Source of the DNA: JAYGED01 sp046582565
GTDB lineage: Bacteria > Pseudomonadota > Alphaproteobacteria > JAAXGF01
Length of the DNA: 51,203 nucleotides
Reading direction: 5' to 3'
NCBI GenBank assembly: GCA_046582565.1
Contig: JAYGED010000178.1
Span: 1 to 51,203, forward strand
A program made the position numbers and the translations under genes. The notes under the pieces were generated by a model. It did no database searches, had not been told where the DNA came from, and saw nothing but the letters and a program-made list of their open reading frames with translations. This document shows positions 16,258 through 27,509 of this stretch, one piece after another. The stretch's first letter is position 1, and every line of letters begins with the position of its first letter.

Positions 16258-17208
16258 ATGCGCATTTTTCGACATTACGATCGGATTCCCCCCGAGGCGC
16301 GCGGCGCCGTGGTTGCGCTGGGAAATTTCGACGGCCTGCATAACGGCCATCTCGGGGTTATTGCCGAGGCCGGTAGGATCGCTGAGCAACGCTCGGCTCC
16401 CTTGGCCGTGCTCACCTTCGAGCCTCATCCGCGGCATTATTTTCAACCCTCCACGGTGCCGTTCCGCCTGACTCCGTTTCGCGCCAAGATGCGATTGCTC
16501 GAGGAGGTCGGCGTCGATTCCGTCTTCAACCTGCGCTTCAGCGCCGCCCTGGCCGGGCAGGCGGCTGAGGATTTTATCGCAAATGTCCTGGTGGGCGGCC
16601 TCGGTATCAGCCATCTCGTGGTCGGCCCCGGTTTCGTTTTCGGCAAGGGCCGGGGCGGTGATGCAGCGCTGCTGCATCGGGCGGCCGAGAGCGCGGGCTT
16701 CGGCTTCACCGAAGTCGCGGCGGTACAGGATGCCGCCGATGGCCGGATGTTCGCCTCGACCGACATTCGCGTGCTGATCCGGCGCGGCCAGGTCGATCTG
16801 GCGGCCCGGGCCTTGGGGCGGATTTGGGAAATCGAGGCGCGCGTACAGCACGGCGACGCTCGCGGCGATGCCCTGGGCTTTCCGACCGCCAACATGCCGC
16901 TCGAGGGCGTCCTCCATCCCGGCCCCGGCATCTATGCGGTGCGCGTGGGCATGACTCATCAGGGCGAGACCCGGTGGCACGACGCAGCCGCCTATATCGG
17001 CACGCGCCCGACTTTCGCCGGCGAAACCATGCTGCTTGAAGTTTACCTGTTCGATTATTCGGGCGATCTTTATGATCGGCGCCTGCGTGTTGCCTTCGTC
17101 GGACTGGTGCGTAAGGATCAGACCTTCGACAGCCCGGAGACTCTGAAAGAACAGATGACTGTCGACTGCGAACGCGCCCGCGAACTTCTCGATCAAGCCA
17201 GCCAATAA
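16258..17208 (+). CDS. ribF: Bifunctional riboflavin kinase / FAD synthetase
   Basis: The 316-residue protein has the adenylyltransferase domain first, with GNFDGLHNGHLGVI (22-35) and VVGPGFVFGKGRGGD, then the kinase domain with GDALGFPTANM, YAVRVG and TRPTFAGE. It converts riboflavin to FMN and FMN to FAD. STDIRVLIRRG is the usual linker. It stands 34 bases before ileS, a common bacterial order, and supplies FAD used by SdhA and the FAD oxidoreductase here. Confidence 0.95.
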   Translation: MRIFRHYDRIPPEARGAVVALGNFDGLHNGHLGVIAEAGRIAEQRSAPLAVLTFEPHPRHYFQPSTVPFRLTPFRAKMRLLEEVGVDSVFNLRFSAALAGQAAEDFIANVLVGGLGISHLVVGPGFVFGKGRGGDAALLHRAAESAGFGFTEVAAVQDAADGRMFASTDIRVLIRRGQVDLAARALGRIWEIEARVQHGDARGDALGFPTANMPLEGVLHPGPGIYAVRVGMTHQGETRWHDAAAYIGTRPTFAGETMLLEVYLFDYSGDLYDRRLRVAFVGLVRKDQTFDSPETLKEQMTVDCERARELLDQASQ

Positions 17209-17242
17209 AAATCCCGCCAATAAAAGTCCTGAAAGTTTATCT

Positions 17243-20035
17243 ATGAGTAGCGATTACCGGTCGACCCTATACCTTCCGCAAACCGACTTTCCCATGAAGG
17301 CAAAGCTGCCCCTGCGCGAGCCGGAAATTTTGGCGCGCTGGAACAAGCTCGACATGTACAAGCGCAGGCGCGAGGCGGCGAAGGGTCGCGAGCCCTTTAT
17401 CCTGCATGACGGCCCGCCCTATGCCAACGGCCATATCCATGCCGGCACGGCGATGAACAAGATCCTCAAGGATGTGGTGGCGCGCAGCCAGCAGATGCTC
17501 GGCCGCGACGCCAATTATGTGCCGGGCTGGGATTGCCACGGCCTGCCCATCGAATGGCAGATCGAGCAGAAATACCGCAAGGCGGGCCGTGACAAGGACG
17601 CCGTGGACATCATCGAGTTCCGCGAGGAATGCCGCACCTTCGCCGGCGAATGGATCGCCGTGCAGTCGGCCGAATTCCAGCGTCTCGGGGTGGTCGGCGA
17701 TTGGCACAATCCCTATCTCACCATGACCCATGCCGCCGAGGCGCAAATCGCCCGCGAAATCGGCAAGTTCGCCATGAACGGCGGGCTCTATAAGGGCTCC
17801 AAGCCGGTCATGTGGTCGGTGGTGGAAAAGACCGCCCTGGCCGAGGCCGAGATCGAATATCACGACCATACTTCGACGACGATTCATGTGCGGTTTCCGG
17901 TTATCACGGCGTCTAACCCGGCTCTCGACGGCGCCGCCGTGGTGATCTGGACGACCACGCCCTGGACTATCGCCGGCAACCGCGGCGTCGCCTATGGCGA
18001 TGACATCGAGTATGTGGTCTTCGAGGTGAATGACACGGAGGCGGGTAGCCTGGCGCGGAAAGGCGAGCGTCTGGTGTTTGCCAATCTCCTCATGGCAGAG
18101 GTCTTGATGGCGGCGGGCATCAAGGGTGGAGATGAAATCACCCGCCTCAAAGGCAGCGATCTTGCCGGCACGGTCTGCGCCCATCCCTGGCGCGGCCAGG
18201 GCTATGAGTTCGACGTGCCGCTTCTGGCCGCCGACCATGTCACCACCGAGGCCGGCACCGGCCTGGTGCACATCGCGCCGGGCCACGGCGCCGAGGATTA
18301 CGTCGCCGGCATCGTCGCCGGCCTGGAGGTGCCCGAGACCGTCGATGGCGACGGTACCTATTTCCCCCATGTGCCGCTGTTCGCCGGTCTGCATGTGTTC
18401 AAGGCCAACGAGCCGGTCGCCGACAGCCTGGAGCAAGCCGGCGCCCTGCTCGCCAAGGGCAAGCTGGTGCATAGCTATCCCCATTCCTGGCGCTCCAAGG
18501 CGCCGCTGATTTTCCGCAACACGCCGCAATGGTTCATTTCCATGGCGACCAACGATCTGCGCGACAAGGCCTTGGCCGCTATCGAACAGGTGCGCTGGGT
18601 GCCCGAGAGCGGCGCCAACCGTATGCGCTCCATGGTCGAGCAGCGGCCCGATTGGGTGATCTCGCGCCAGCGCGCCTGGGGTGTGCCGATCGCCGTTTTC
18701 ACCCATCGGGTCAGCGGCGAATTGCTGCGCGATCAGGCGGTGCTCGACCGCATCGCCGAAGCCTTCGAGGCCGGCGGCGCCGATGTCTGGTACACCACCG
18801 ACGCGCAAGAATTTCTTGGGCATGAGTACGATGCCGCCGATTACGACAAGGTCGAGGATATCGTCGATGTCTGGTTCGAATCCGGCTCGACCCACGCCTT
18901 CGTGCTCGAGGCCCGCGATGACCTCGTATCCCCCGCCGCGATCTACCTGGAAGGCACGGATCAGCATCGCGGCTGGTTTCAATCCTCCCTGCTCGAATCC
19001 TGCGGCACCCGCGGCCGCGCGCCCTATGAGACCGTACTGACCCACGGATTCGTCCTCGACGGCAACGGCCGCAAGATGTCGAAATCTCTCGGCAATACGG
19101 TGGAGCCGCAGACCATCATCGACCAGTATGGCGCCGATATCCTGCGTATCTGGGTGGTTTCCTCCGATTACACTGAGGATGTGCGCATCTCCGACGAGAT
19201 CATGCGCTATCAGGCGGATTCCTATCGCCGCCTGCGCAACACCCTGCGCTATCTGCTCGGCAACCTCACCGACTTCAATGAGGACGAACGCCTGCCCGCC
19301 GAGGACATGCCCGAGCTGGAACGCTGGGTGCTGCACCGGCTTACCGAGATTGACGCCGAGGTGCGCCGCGCCTGCCTTGAATATGATTTTCACGCCCTGT
19401 TCGCAGCGTTGCATAATTTCTGCGCCATGGACCTGTCGGCCTTCTATTTCGACATTCGCAAGGATGCGCTTTATTGCGACCCGCTCGACTCCACGCGCCG
19501 CCGCGCCGCGCGGACCGTGCTCGACACCCTGTTCAATTGTCTCACCGCCTGGCTCGCGCCGATCCTCGTCTTCACCGCCGAGGAGGCCTGGCTCAATCGG
19601 TTCCCCGACGATAACGACAGCGTGCATCTGCGCCTGTTCCCCGACATTCCCGAGGATTGGCGCAACGACGAACTGGCCGCCAAGTGGGCCAACGTCCGCC
19701 GGCTTCGCCGGGTGGTCACCGGGGCGCTTGAAATCGAGCGCCAGGAGAAACGCATCGGCTCAAGCCTTCAGGCCGACCCGGTTGTTCATGCGGATGACGG
19801 CTATATTCAGGCCCTGGAAGGACTCGATCTTGCCGAGCTGATGATTACCTCGGCGGCGACCCTGACCAAAGATGAGCCCAAGGGCGACGCCTTTACGCTC
19901 GATGATGTGGCTGGTGTGTCGGTGACGCCCGGCCTCGCCCAGGGCAGCAAATGCGATCGTTGTTGGAAGCTGCTGCCCGATGTCGGGGAGGAGGCCCTCT
20001 GCGGCCGCTGTACCGATGCTGTTGCCGCTGGCTGA
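17243..20035 (+). CDS. ileS: Isoleucyl-tRNA synthetase
   Basis: The 930-residue class I synthetase has the HIGH-type motif in PPYANGHIHAGTAMNK near 60, an editing domain (VIWTTTPWTIAGNRGVAYG) and the KMSKS motif in KMSKSLGNTVEP near 610. A C-terminal zinc finger reads CDRCWKLLPDVGEEALCGRC. It charges tRNA-Ile. Length and order are typical of proteobacterial IleS. lspA starts 9 bases after its stop. Confidence 0.98.
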   Translation: MSSDYRSTLYLPQTDFPMKAKLPLREPEILARWNKLDMYKRRREAAKGREPFILHDGPPYANGHIHAGTAMNKILKDVVARSQQMLGRDANYVPGWDCHGLPIEWQIEQKYRKAGRDKDAVDIIEFREECRTFAGEWIAVQSAEFQRLGVVGDWHNPYLTMTHAAEAQIAREIGKFAMNGGLYKGSKPVMWSVVEKTALAEAEIEYHDHTSTTIHVRFPVITASNPALDGAAVVIWTTTPWTIAGNRGVAYGDDIEYVVFEVNDTEAGSLARKGERLVFANLLMAEVLMAAGIKGGDEITRLKGSDLAGTVCAHPWRGQGYEFDVPLLAADHVTTEAGTGLVHIAPGHGAEDYVAGIVAGLEVPETVDGDGTYFPHVPLFAGLHVFKANEPVADSLEQAGALLAKGKLVHSYPHSWRSKAPLIFRNTPQWFISMATNDLRDKALAAIEQVRWVPESGANRMRSMVEQRPDWVISRQRAWGVPIAVFTHRVSGELLRDQAVLDRIAEAFEAGGADVWYTTDAQEFLGHEYDAADYDKVEDIVDVWFESGSTHAFVLEARDDLVSPAAIYLEGTDQHRGWFQSSLLESCGTRGRAPYETVLTHGFVLDGNGRKMSKSLGNTVEPQTIIDQYGADILRIWVVSSDYTEDVRISDEIMRYQADSYRRLRNTLRYLLGNLTDFNEDERLPAEDMPELERWVLHRLTEIDAEVRRACLEYDFHALFAALHNFCAMDLSAFYFDIRKDALYCDPLDSTRRRAARTVLDTLFNCLTAWLAPILVFTAEEAWLNRFPDDNDSVHLRLFPDIPEDWRNDELAAKWANVRRLRRVVTGALEIERQEKRIGSSLQADPVVHADDGYIQALEGLDLAELMITSAATLTKDEPKGDAFTLDDVAGVSVTPGLAQGSKCDRCWKLLPDVGEEALCGRCTDAVAAG

Positions 20036-20044
20036 GCTGAGCCC

Positions 20045-20512
20045 GTGCCGCGCCTAGGTCTCGCGGTGGCGGCGCTGGTCATTGTCGCCGACTGGATTGT
20101 CAAATGGTGGGCCATCGGCGCCCTCGGCGGCGACCTCTATGGGATAGAGGTTTTGCCCTTCTTCAATTTGGTTCTGGTGTGGAACCGGGGCATCAGTTTC
20201 GGCATGTTCGGCGGCGGCGCCGTGGCGCCGTGGTTGCTCGCCGTTGTCGCCCTCGGCGTCACACTGGCGTTGTTTATTTGGCTGCGTAAGGTGGTCAGCC
20301 GTCTGGTGGCGGTTGCCATCGGGCTGGTGATCGGCGGCGCGCTAGGCAATGTGGTCGATCGCTTCAAGTACGGCGCCGTGGCCGACTTTATCGACATCCA
20401 TTGGGGCGATTACCATTGGCCGGCCTTCAATCTGGCTGATGCGGCGATCTCCGTAGGCGTGGTAATTTTGCTGATCGACGCCTTGCTCATTGGTTCTGAA
20501 AGGCATAAATAA
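20045..20512 (+). CDS. lspA: Lipoprotein signal peptidase (signal peptidase II)
   Basis: The 155-residue inner-membrane protease has four predicted helices and the two catalytic aspartates in VADFIDIHWGD (D114) and FNLADAAIS (D132), with VWNRGISFGMF and GGALGNVVDRF as further family motifs. It cleaves the signal peptide of diacylglyceryl-modified prolipoproteins. The start is GTG, 9 bases after ileS. Its next neighbour encodes a lipoprotein that would be a substrate. Confidence 0.95.
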   Translation: MPRLGLAVAALVIVADWIVKWWAIGALGGDLYGIEVLPFFNLVLVWNRGISFGMFGGGAVAPWLLAVVALGVTLALFIWLRKVVSRLVAVAIGLVIGGALGNVVDRFKYGAVADFIDIHWGDYHWPAFNLADAAISVGVVILLIDALLIGSERHK

Positions 20513-20517
20513 GGTCC

Positions 20518-21090
20518 ATGCGTCCAACCTTCAGACAAGGCCTATCCCGCCTGACACGCGCCGCCTGCGTAGCGTCGCTCGTGCTTGCGGTCGGCGCCTG
20601 TGAAAACGTCAAGGATCAGCTTGGTCTGAACAAAAATTCGCCCGACGAATTTACCGTACTGACCAACGCGCCCCTCAGCCTGCCGCCGGACTACAAGCTC
20701 AGGCCGCCCGAGCCGGGCGCCGAGCGGCCGCAGGAAATATCCATACAGGATCAGGTCAAGGCGGCGCTGTTCAACGCATCGCCCGACCATGCCGGCGGCC
20801 CGGCGTCGGCGGGCGAAAACGCGCTGCTGGCGCGCGCCGGCTCCAGCGAGGAAGATGCCGGCATCCGCGCGATCATCAATCAAGACAATGCCATATACGC
20901 CGAGGACAGCGACAGCTTCGTCGATTCGATGATCTTCTGGCGCGATGATCAACAGCCCGGCACGATCATCGATCCCGCCAAGGAAGATCAGCGCTTGCAG
21001 GAGGCCGAGGCGACAGGCGAAGACCCGAGCGCGGGAGAAACGGCGATCATACAGCGACGCGATCAGGGTATTCTCGAAGGACTTTTCTAA
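20518..21090 (+). CDS. bamF: BamF-type (DUF3035) outer-membrane assembly lipoprotein
   Basis: The 190-residue protein has a lipoprotein signal ending in LVLAVGAC with C28 as the lipidated residue. The DUF3035 pattern follows: NSPDEFTVLTNAPLSLPPDY and RPPEPGAERPQE. In alphaproteobacteria this family is named BamF, a subunit of the beta-barrel assembly machine. The gene starts 5 bases after lspA and precedes two M16 genes, the usual neighbourhood. The symbol rests on family knowledge. Confidence 0.82.
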   Translation: MRPTFRQGLSRLTRAACVASLVLAVGACENVKDQLGLNKNSPDEFTVLTNAPLSLPPDYKLRPPEPGAERPQEISIQDQVKAALFNASPDHAGGPASAGENALLARAGSSEEDAGIRAIINQDNAIYAEDSDSFVDSMIFWRDDQQPGTIIDPAKEDQRLQEAEATGEDPSAGETAIIQRRDQGILEGLF

Positions 21091-21208
21091 GAGTTTTAGC
21101 TCAGTTTAAGGACCGCTACGCGCTGGCAGGCGCGTGACAATCAAGGGGGCAATGGAGGAGTTATCATACGGCGGGCCGTTGGGATCCGCTGTCTAGGAGA
21201 CTATTATT

Positions 21209-22546
21209 GTGCTGATACGTTTATTTGCCCTGGCCGCCCTTTTTGCAGTGATCACCGCATCCGCCCCCGCCTCGGCGGGTGTGTTCAATCCCGTGACCTT
21301 CATGCTGGACAACGGCATGCAGGTGGTGGTGGTGACCAACAAACGCGCACCCGTCGTCGTTCATATGGTGTGGTACAAGGTCGGCTCGGCCGACGATCCG
21401 GCGGGCCGCTCGGGCATCGCCCATTTTCTCGAACATCTCATGTTCAAGGGCACCCCCACCGTGCCCGACGGCGAGTTTTCAAAAATCGTCGCGCGCAACG
21501 GCGGCAACCAGAACGCTTTCACCAACCGCGATTACACCGGCTATTTCCAGAAGATCGCCAAGGACCGCCTCGAGCTGGTCATGGGTCTTGAGGCCGACCG
21601 CATGGTGAACCTGGTGCTCGACGACGCCGTGGTGATGTCCGAGCGAAAAGTTATCCTCGAGGAGCGCCGCTCGCGCACCGACAACAATCCGAGCGCCCTA
21701 TGGAGCGAGCAATTGTCCGCGGCGCGCTATCTCGCCCATCCCTACCGTATCCCGGTGATCGGCTGGGCGCATGAGATCGCCGGCCTCAAGACCGAGGATA
21801 TCCTCGCCTTTTATCGCCGATATTACGCCCCCGACAACGCCGTGCTGGTGGTTGCCGGCGACATCACCGCCGAAGAACTCAGGCCCATGGCATCGCGCAC
21901 CTACGGCGCCGTGCCGGCGGCAGGGATTGCCGCTCGGATGCGGCCGCAAGAACCGCCGCACCGGGCCGCGCGCCGGGTCGAGCTGCGCGACGAACGGGTG
22001 CGCCAGGCCGAGTGGAGCCGCACCCATTTGGCGCCGAGCTATAATGCGGGGGACAGTGAACATGCCTATGCGCTGCAGGTGCTGGCCGATCTGCTCGGCG
22101 GCGGCAGCACCAGCCGCCTCTATCGCTCTCTGGTAATTGATCAAAAAGTCGCCGTTTCGGCGGGCGCCTGGTATGGCGCCACCAACCTCTACCTTAGCCA
22201 GTTCGGTCTCTACGGCACACCGGCGCCGGGCGTCGATCTCGGCCAACTGGAAGCGGCGGTCGAAGCCGAAGTCGCCGCCCTGCTCACCGAGGGGGTGTCC
22301 GATGACGAGGTTGCGCGCGTCACCGCCCGCATGGTGCGTGGCGCGATCTATGCCCGCGAAAGCCTTGGCACGGCGGCGCGTATCTTCGGCGCCGCGCTGA
22401 CTTCGGGCATCACTGTCGCGGATGTCGAGGCCTGGCCCGATCGTATCGCTGCTGTGACTGCCGCCGGGGTCATGGCTGCCGCGCGTGCCGTTCTGAAACC
22501 GGAGACGTCGGTCACCGGCCTGTTGCTGCCGGCCGAGGGGAATTGA
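21209..22546 (+). CDS. M16-family zinc metallopeptidase, catalytic partner
   Basis: The 445-residue protein starts at GTG behind a good AGGAG site. An export signal (LIRLFALAALFAVITASAPA) is followed by the M16 domain. The inverted zinc motif HFLEH (H72, E75, H76) is intact and a distal Glu (E151 or E152) lies in KVILEERRSR at the expected distance. It is probably a periplasmic peptidase forming a pair with the next protein, which lacks the zinc site, as in other alphaproteobacterial M16 pairs. Confidence 0.9.
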   Translation: MLIRLFALAALFAVITASAPASAGVFNPVTFMLDNGMQVVVVTNKRAPVVVHMVWYKVGSADDPAGRSGIAHFLEHLMFKGTPTVPDGEFSKIVARNGGNQNAFTNRDYTGYFQKIAKDRLELVMGLEADRMVNLVLDDAVVMSERKVILEERRSRTDNNPSALWSEQLSAARYLAHPYRIPVIGWAHEIAGLKTEDILAFYRRYYAPDNAVLVVAGDITAEELRPMASRTYGAVPAAGIAARMRPQEPPHRAARRVELRDERVRQAEWSRTHLAPSYNAGDSEHAYALQVLADLLGGGSTSRLYRSLVIDQKVAVSAGAWYGATNLYLSQFGLYGTPAPGVDLGQLEAAVEAEVAALLTEGVSDDEVARVTARMVRGAIYARESLGTAARIFGAALTSGITVADVEAWPDRIAAVTAAGVMAAARAVLKPETSVTGLLLPAEGN

Positions 22547-22547
22547 G

Positions 22548-23900
22548 ATGAACATCTTGAACTCTGTGCGTCTCATGGTCTCCAGCGCCCTGGCCGCCCT
22601 CGCGCTGATGATTGCGGCCGCTGTCGTCTCTGGGCCGGTTTTTGCGGTGGAGGTCGTCAGGGTGATCAGCCCGGGCGGCATTGAGGCCTGGCTGGTCGAG
22701 GAGCACAGCATCCCGATCCTGTCGCTCAAAGCGGTATTCAGGGACGGCGCGGTGCTCGATCCGCCCGGCCGTGAGGGCCGTGCCTACATGGCCTCGGGTC
22801 TGCTCGACGAAGGCGGCGGCGCCTATGATTCGCAAGCTTTTCAGGGCCGCCTGGAAGACCTCGCCATTCATCTCTCCTTCGACGCCGGCTTCGATAGCTT
22901 TTCAGTCAGCCTTAAGACCCTGAGCGAGTATAGGGACGAGGCTTTCGAGATGCTGCGGCTCGGGCTGATCGAGCCGCGCTTCGATACGGAGCCGGTCGAG
23001 CGCATCCGCGCGCAAATTCGGGTCCAGCTCGTCCGCGGCGCCGAAAACCCCGACCGTATTGCCTCGCGCACCTGGTACGAAAATGCCTTTCCCGGCCACC
23101 CCTACGGCCGCCCGGTGATGGGCACGGAGGAGACCCTGGCCGCTCTGACCGTGGATGATCTACGCCGCTTCGTGGCCGAGCAGTTGGCCCTCGACCGCCT
23201 GGTCATCGGCGTGGTCGGCGACATCACGCCGGCGCGGCTCAGCACCCTGTTGGACAGTACATTCGGGAGTTTGCCGGCCACCGGCATCGCCCGCGACACG
23301 CCCTACACGGCCCCCCAGGCCAAGGGCCGCACGGTGATCATCGAGCGCGAAATTCCCCAGTCCATCGTGCTGTTCGGCCACGCCGGGCTGAAGCGCGACG
23401 ATCCGGATTTCTATGCCGCTTCGGTGATGAATTATATCCTCGGCGGCAGCGGCTTCACGGCGCGGCTGACCGACGAGATCCGCGTCAAGCGGGGCCTTGC
23501 CTACGGGGTCTATAGCTACCTGTCGCCGATGAATTACGCCGCCCTGTTCATGGGCCGGGTGGCGACCGAGAACGGCTCGGTGGCCGAATCCCTCGACATT
23601 ATCCGCACCGAATTCGCCCGCATGCGTGATTTTGGGGTGAGCGAGCAGGAACTCACCGACGCCAAGACCTACCTCACCGGCTCCTACCCCCTGCGCCTGG
23701 ATTCCAACGCCAAGATCGCCAGGCTGCTGGTCGGCATCCAGCTCGAAGACCTGGGCATCGACTATATCGACCGGCGCAATGAGTATATCGAGGCGGTCAG
23801 CCTGGACGACATCAGCCGTGTCGCCCGCCGTCTGCTGGCGCCGGAGGACCTGGAAGTCGTCGTCGTCGGCAAGCCGGAGAACCTGGAAGCGACCAACTAG
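22548..23900 (+). CDS. M16-family protein lacking the zinc motif, partner subunit
   Basis: The 450-residue protein has a signal peptide (about residues 1-29, ending GPVFA) and the M16 fold (ILSLKAVFRDGAVLDPPG, YMASGLLDEGGG). At the place of HxxEH it has no histidine pair, so it is not catalytic by itself. The C-terminal part contains LGGSGFTARLTDEIRVKRGLAYG-type residues that serve substrate binding in M16 pairs. It begins one base after the stop of its catalytic partner, so the two are surely co-translated. Confidence 0.87.
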   Translation: MNILNSVRLMVSSALAALALMIAAAVVSGPVFAVEVVRVISPGGIEAWLVEEHSIPILSLKAVFRDGAVLDPPGREGRAYMASGLLDEGGGAYDSQAFQGRLEDLAIHLSFDAGFDSFSVSLKTLSEYRDEAFEMLRLGLIEPRFDTEPVERIRAQIRVQLVRGAENPDRIASRTWYENAFPGHPYGRPVMGTEETLAALTVDDLRRFVAEQLALDRLVIGVVGDITPARLSTLLDSTFGSLPATGIARDTPYTAPQAKGRTVIIEREIPQSIVLFGHAGLKRDDPDFYAASVMNYILGGSGFTARLTDEIRVKRGLAYGVYSYLSPMNYAALFMGRVATENGSVAESLDIIRTEFARMRDFGVSEQELTDAKTYLTGSYPLRLDSNAKIARLLVGIQLEDLGIDYIDRRNEYIEAVSLDDISRVARRLLAPEDLEVVVVGKPENLEATN

Positions 23901-23984
23901 AACTTACAGGCATCCACGGGCCTGACCCATTGGGGCAGCACCCGTTTCAACGTGCTTGATCGTAATCGGTAACGTCGCTGTTCT

Positions 23985-24146
23985 TTACAGCGCGGCGCCG
24001 ACGGTGGTGAACATGCCTTCGAGGCTGGTGCCGAGCAGGCCGACAGCGGCGATAATGGCAACCGCGATACCGGCGGCGATGAGGCCATACTCGATGGCGG
24101 TGGCGCCGGACTCGTCATTGATGAAGTTACGAATGAACGTTGTCAT
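23985..24146 (-). CDS. Flp/Fap-type pilin subunit
   Basis: A 53-residue protein begins MTTFIRNFINDESGATAIEY and continues with GLIAAGIAVAIIAAVGLLG, then GTSLEGMFTTVGAAL. This is the class of Flp pilin: a short leader, the GATAIEYGLIAA processing and assembly segment, and one hydrophobic helix. An AGGAG ribosome site lies 6 bases before the ATG. No tad/cpa assembly genes are nearby, so it is an orphan in this window. It is convergent with the M16 operon. Confidence 0.9.
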   Translation of the reverse strand: MTTFIRNFINDESGATAIEYGLIAAGIAVAIIAAVGLLGTSLEGMFTTVGAAL

Positions 24147-24247
24147 GTTTGCTCTCCTATAAAAGGTTTACTGCAATAATCCGCAGCTTCGTTATCTCGT
24201 CTGATGCGTTGTTACATCATGGCCCAGAGTTTACCGGCCCTGACCCG

Positions 24248-24272
24248 GCTGTGATATGACGGCCATCACAGC
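24248..24272. promoter_or_regulatory. Inverted repeat between flp and pgi
   Basis: GCTGTGAT and ATCACAGC form an 8-base inverted repeat around ATGACGGCC. It lies in the 191-base divergent region between the Flp pilin and pgi genes and could be an operator. The TGTGAT...ATCACA halves resemble CRP-family sites, though the 9-base spacing is longer than the usual 6. Confidence 0.35.
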
Positions 24273-24337
24273 GGGTAATTACGTCGTCACACTCGATCCA
24301 GGATGGCGGTGAGGCGGGCGATTTGCTAGGTTCGTCC

Positions 24338-25620
<1,283 letters not shown>

Positions 25621-25624
<4 letters not shown>

Positions 25625-27444
25625 TCATCCGCATCCTGCCGCCCGCCACCATCAACCGCATAGCCGCCGGTGAGGTGGTCGAGCGTCCGGCGTCGGTGGT
25701 CAAGGAGCTGGTGGAGAACGCCATCGATGCGGGGGCGATGCGCATCGACGTCATCATGGACGACGGCGGCCGCGGGCTGATCGCGGTGACCGACGACGGC
25801 CACGGCATGAACCCCGAAGCCCTCGATCTGGCGGTCACCCGCCACGCCACCTCGAAGCTCGCCGACGACGACGATCTTCTCAATATCACCGCCCTGGGCT
25901 TTCGCGGCGAGGCGCTGCCTTCGATTGCCTCGGTCTGCCGTATGAGCCTGATCAGCCGCGTGGCCGGCGCCGAGCAGGCCTGGGCGCTGACCATCGAGGG
26001 CGGCGAGAGGCAAAATCTGGCCCCGGCCGCCCTGGCCGCCGGCACCCGCATCGAGGTCCGCGACCTGTTCTACGCCACGCCGGCGCGGCTCAAATTCCTC
26101 AAGACCCCGCGCACCGAAATCGATTACGCCGCCGACGCGGTCAAGCGCCTGGCCATGGCCAATCCGGCCATCGGCTTCAGCCTGACCACGGACGGCCGAG
26201 ATCTACTGCGTCTCGACGGGGTCGCGCCCGGCCTGCTGGAGTCTCCGGCCGAGGCCCGCCTGGCTCGTCTCGGGGCTGTCATGAAGCGCGGTTTCGCCGA
26301 CAACGCCCTGATCATCGATGCGGAGCGCGACGGCGTGCGGCTGACCGGCCACGCCGGCCTGCCGACCCTCAATCGCGGCAACGCGGGCGCGCAATATCTC
26401 TTCGTCAACGGCCGCCCGGTGCGAGACAAGCTGATCCATGGCGCGGTGCGCGCCGCCTATATGGATTTCCTGGCGCGCGGCCGCCACCCCATGGTGGCGT
26501 TGTTTATCGAGCTGGAAGCCCACGGCGTCGATGTCAATGTGCATCCCACTAAGGCCGAGGTGAGGTTCCGCGATGCCGGTCTGGTGCGCGGTCTGATCGT
26601 CTCCGCCCTCAAACACGCTCTGGCCGACGCCGGCCACCGCGCCTCGACCACCGTGAGCGAGGCGGCGCTGGGCGCCATGCGTCCCGAGACCAACCGGGCG
26701 CCCCTGCTCGGGAACTACGGCGGACACGGCTCCCACAGCTTTAATCCCAGGCTAAATCCCGGATTGTCCGAGGCCGTTATGGCCTACGCAGCGCCCCTCG
26801 ATGCCCCGTCCGGGCGGGTCGAGGCGGTGCCGGACGGGGAGGAATCCGGGGCGGCCTCCGAGGCGTATCCCCTGGGGGCGGCGCGCGGCCAGCTTCACGC
26901 CACCTATATCATCGCCCAGACCACCGACGGCATCGTCATCGTCGACCAGCACGCCGCCCATGAGCGCCTGGTCTATGAGCGCATGAAGCGGGATTTGGCG
27001 AGCCAGGGTGTCGCCCGCCAGGGCATGCTGATCCCCGAGGTGGTCGAGCTTGACGAGCCGGCGGTAGCCAGGCTGGTGGGGCGCGCAGACCAGCTCGCCG
27101 AGCTTGGCCTGGTGATCGAGGCGTTTGGGCCGGGCGCCGTGGTGGTGCGCGAAGTGCCGGCCCTGCTCGGCGATTGCGACATCCAGGGGCTGGTGCGCGA
27201 CCTGGCCGACGACCTGGCCGAATTCGAAGACACCCTGGCGCTCAAGGAGCGGCTCGAAGAGGTCTGCTCGACCATGGCCTGCCACGGCAGCGTGCGCGCC
27301 GGGCGTATTCTGAACGTCTCCGAAATGAATGCCCTGCTGCGCGAGATGGAAGCCACCCCCCACTCAGGCCAATGCAACCACGGCCGCCCGACTTACGTCG
27401 ACCTCAAACTCGCCGACATCGAAAAACTGTTCGGGCGGCGGTGA
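25621..27444 (+). CDS. mutL: DNA mismatch repair protein MutL
   Basis: The 607-residue protein has the GHKL ATPase motifs NAIDAGAMRID, DDGHGMNPEAL and GFRGEALPSIASV near the N-terminus, followed by the transducer domain (YLFVNGRPVRDKL, VDVNVHPTKAEVRF). The C-terminal dimerisation domain includes VDQHAAHERL and ends with PHSGQCNHGRPTYV. It couples mismatch recognition by MutS to strand removal. The CNHGRP end belongs to the endonuclease-type C-terminal domain, but the DQHAAHERLVYE metal motif should be checked before assigning nicking activity. Confidence 0.96.
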
Positions 27445-27450
27445 GGAAGG

Positions 27451-27505
27451 GCTATCAGCTATCAGCTTAAAATTATTTCTTGGCTGAAAGCTGACGGCTG
27501 ATAGC
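27451..27505. terminator. Long inverted repeat between mutL and clpB
   Basis: Left arm 27451-27468 and right arm 27488-27505 (18 bases each) pair with two mismatches around a 19-base AT-rich loop. Both mutL (plus) and clpB (minus) end here, so it is well placed as a bidirectional terminator. The T tract after it is weak. Confidence 0.55.
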
Positions 27506-27509
27506 TTCT

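Noticed and set aside
17267..19627. 786-residue antisense ORF opposite ileS
   Set aside because: Its length comes from GC-rich third-position bias; the plus strand encodes a complete IleS with all motifs, and no domain is seen in the antisense.
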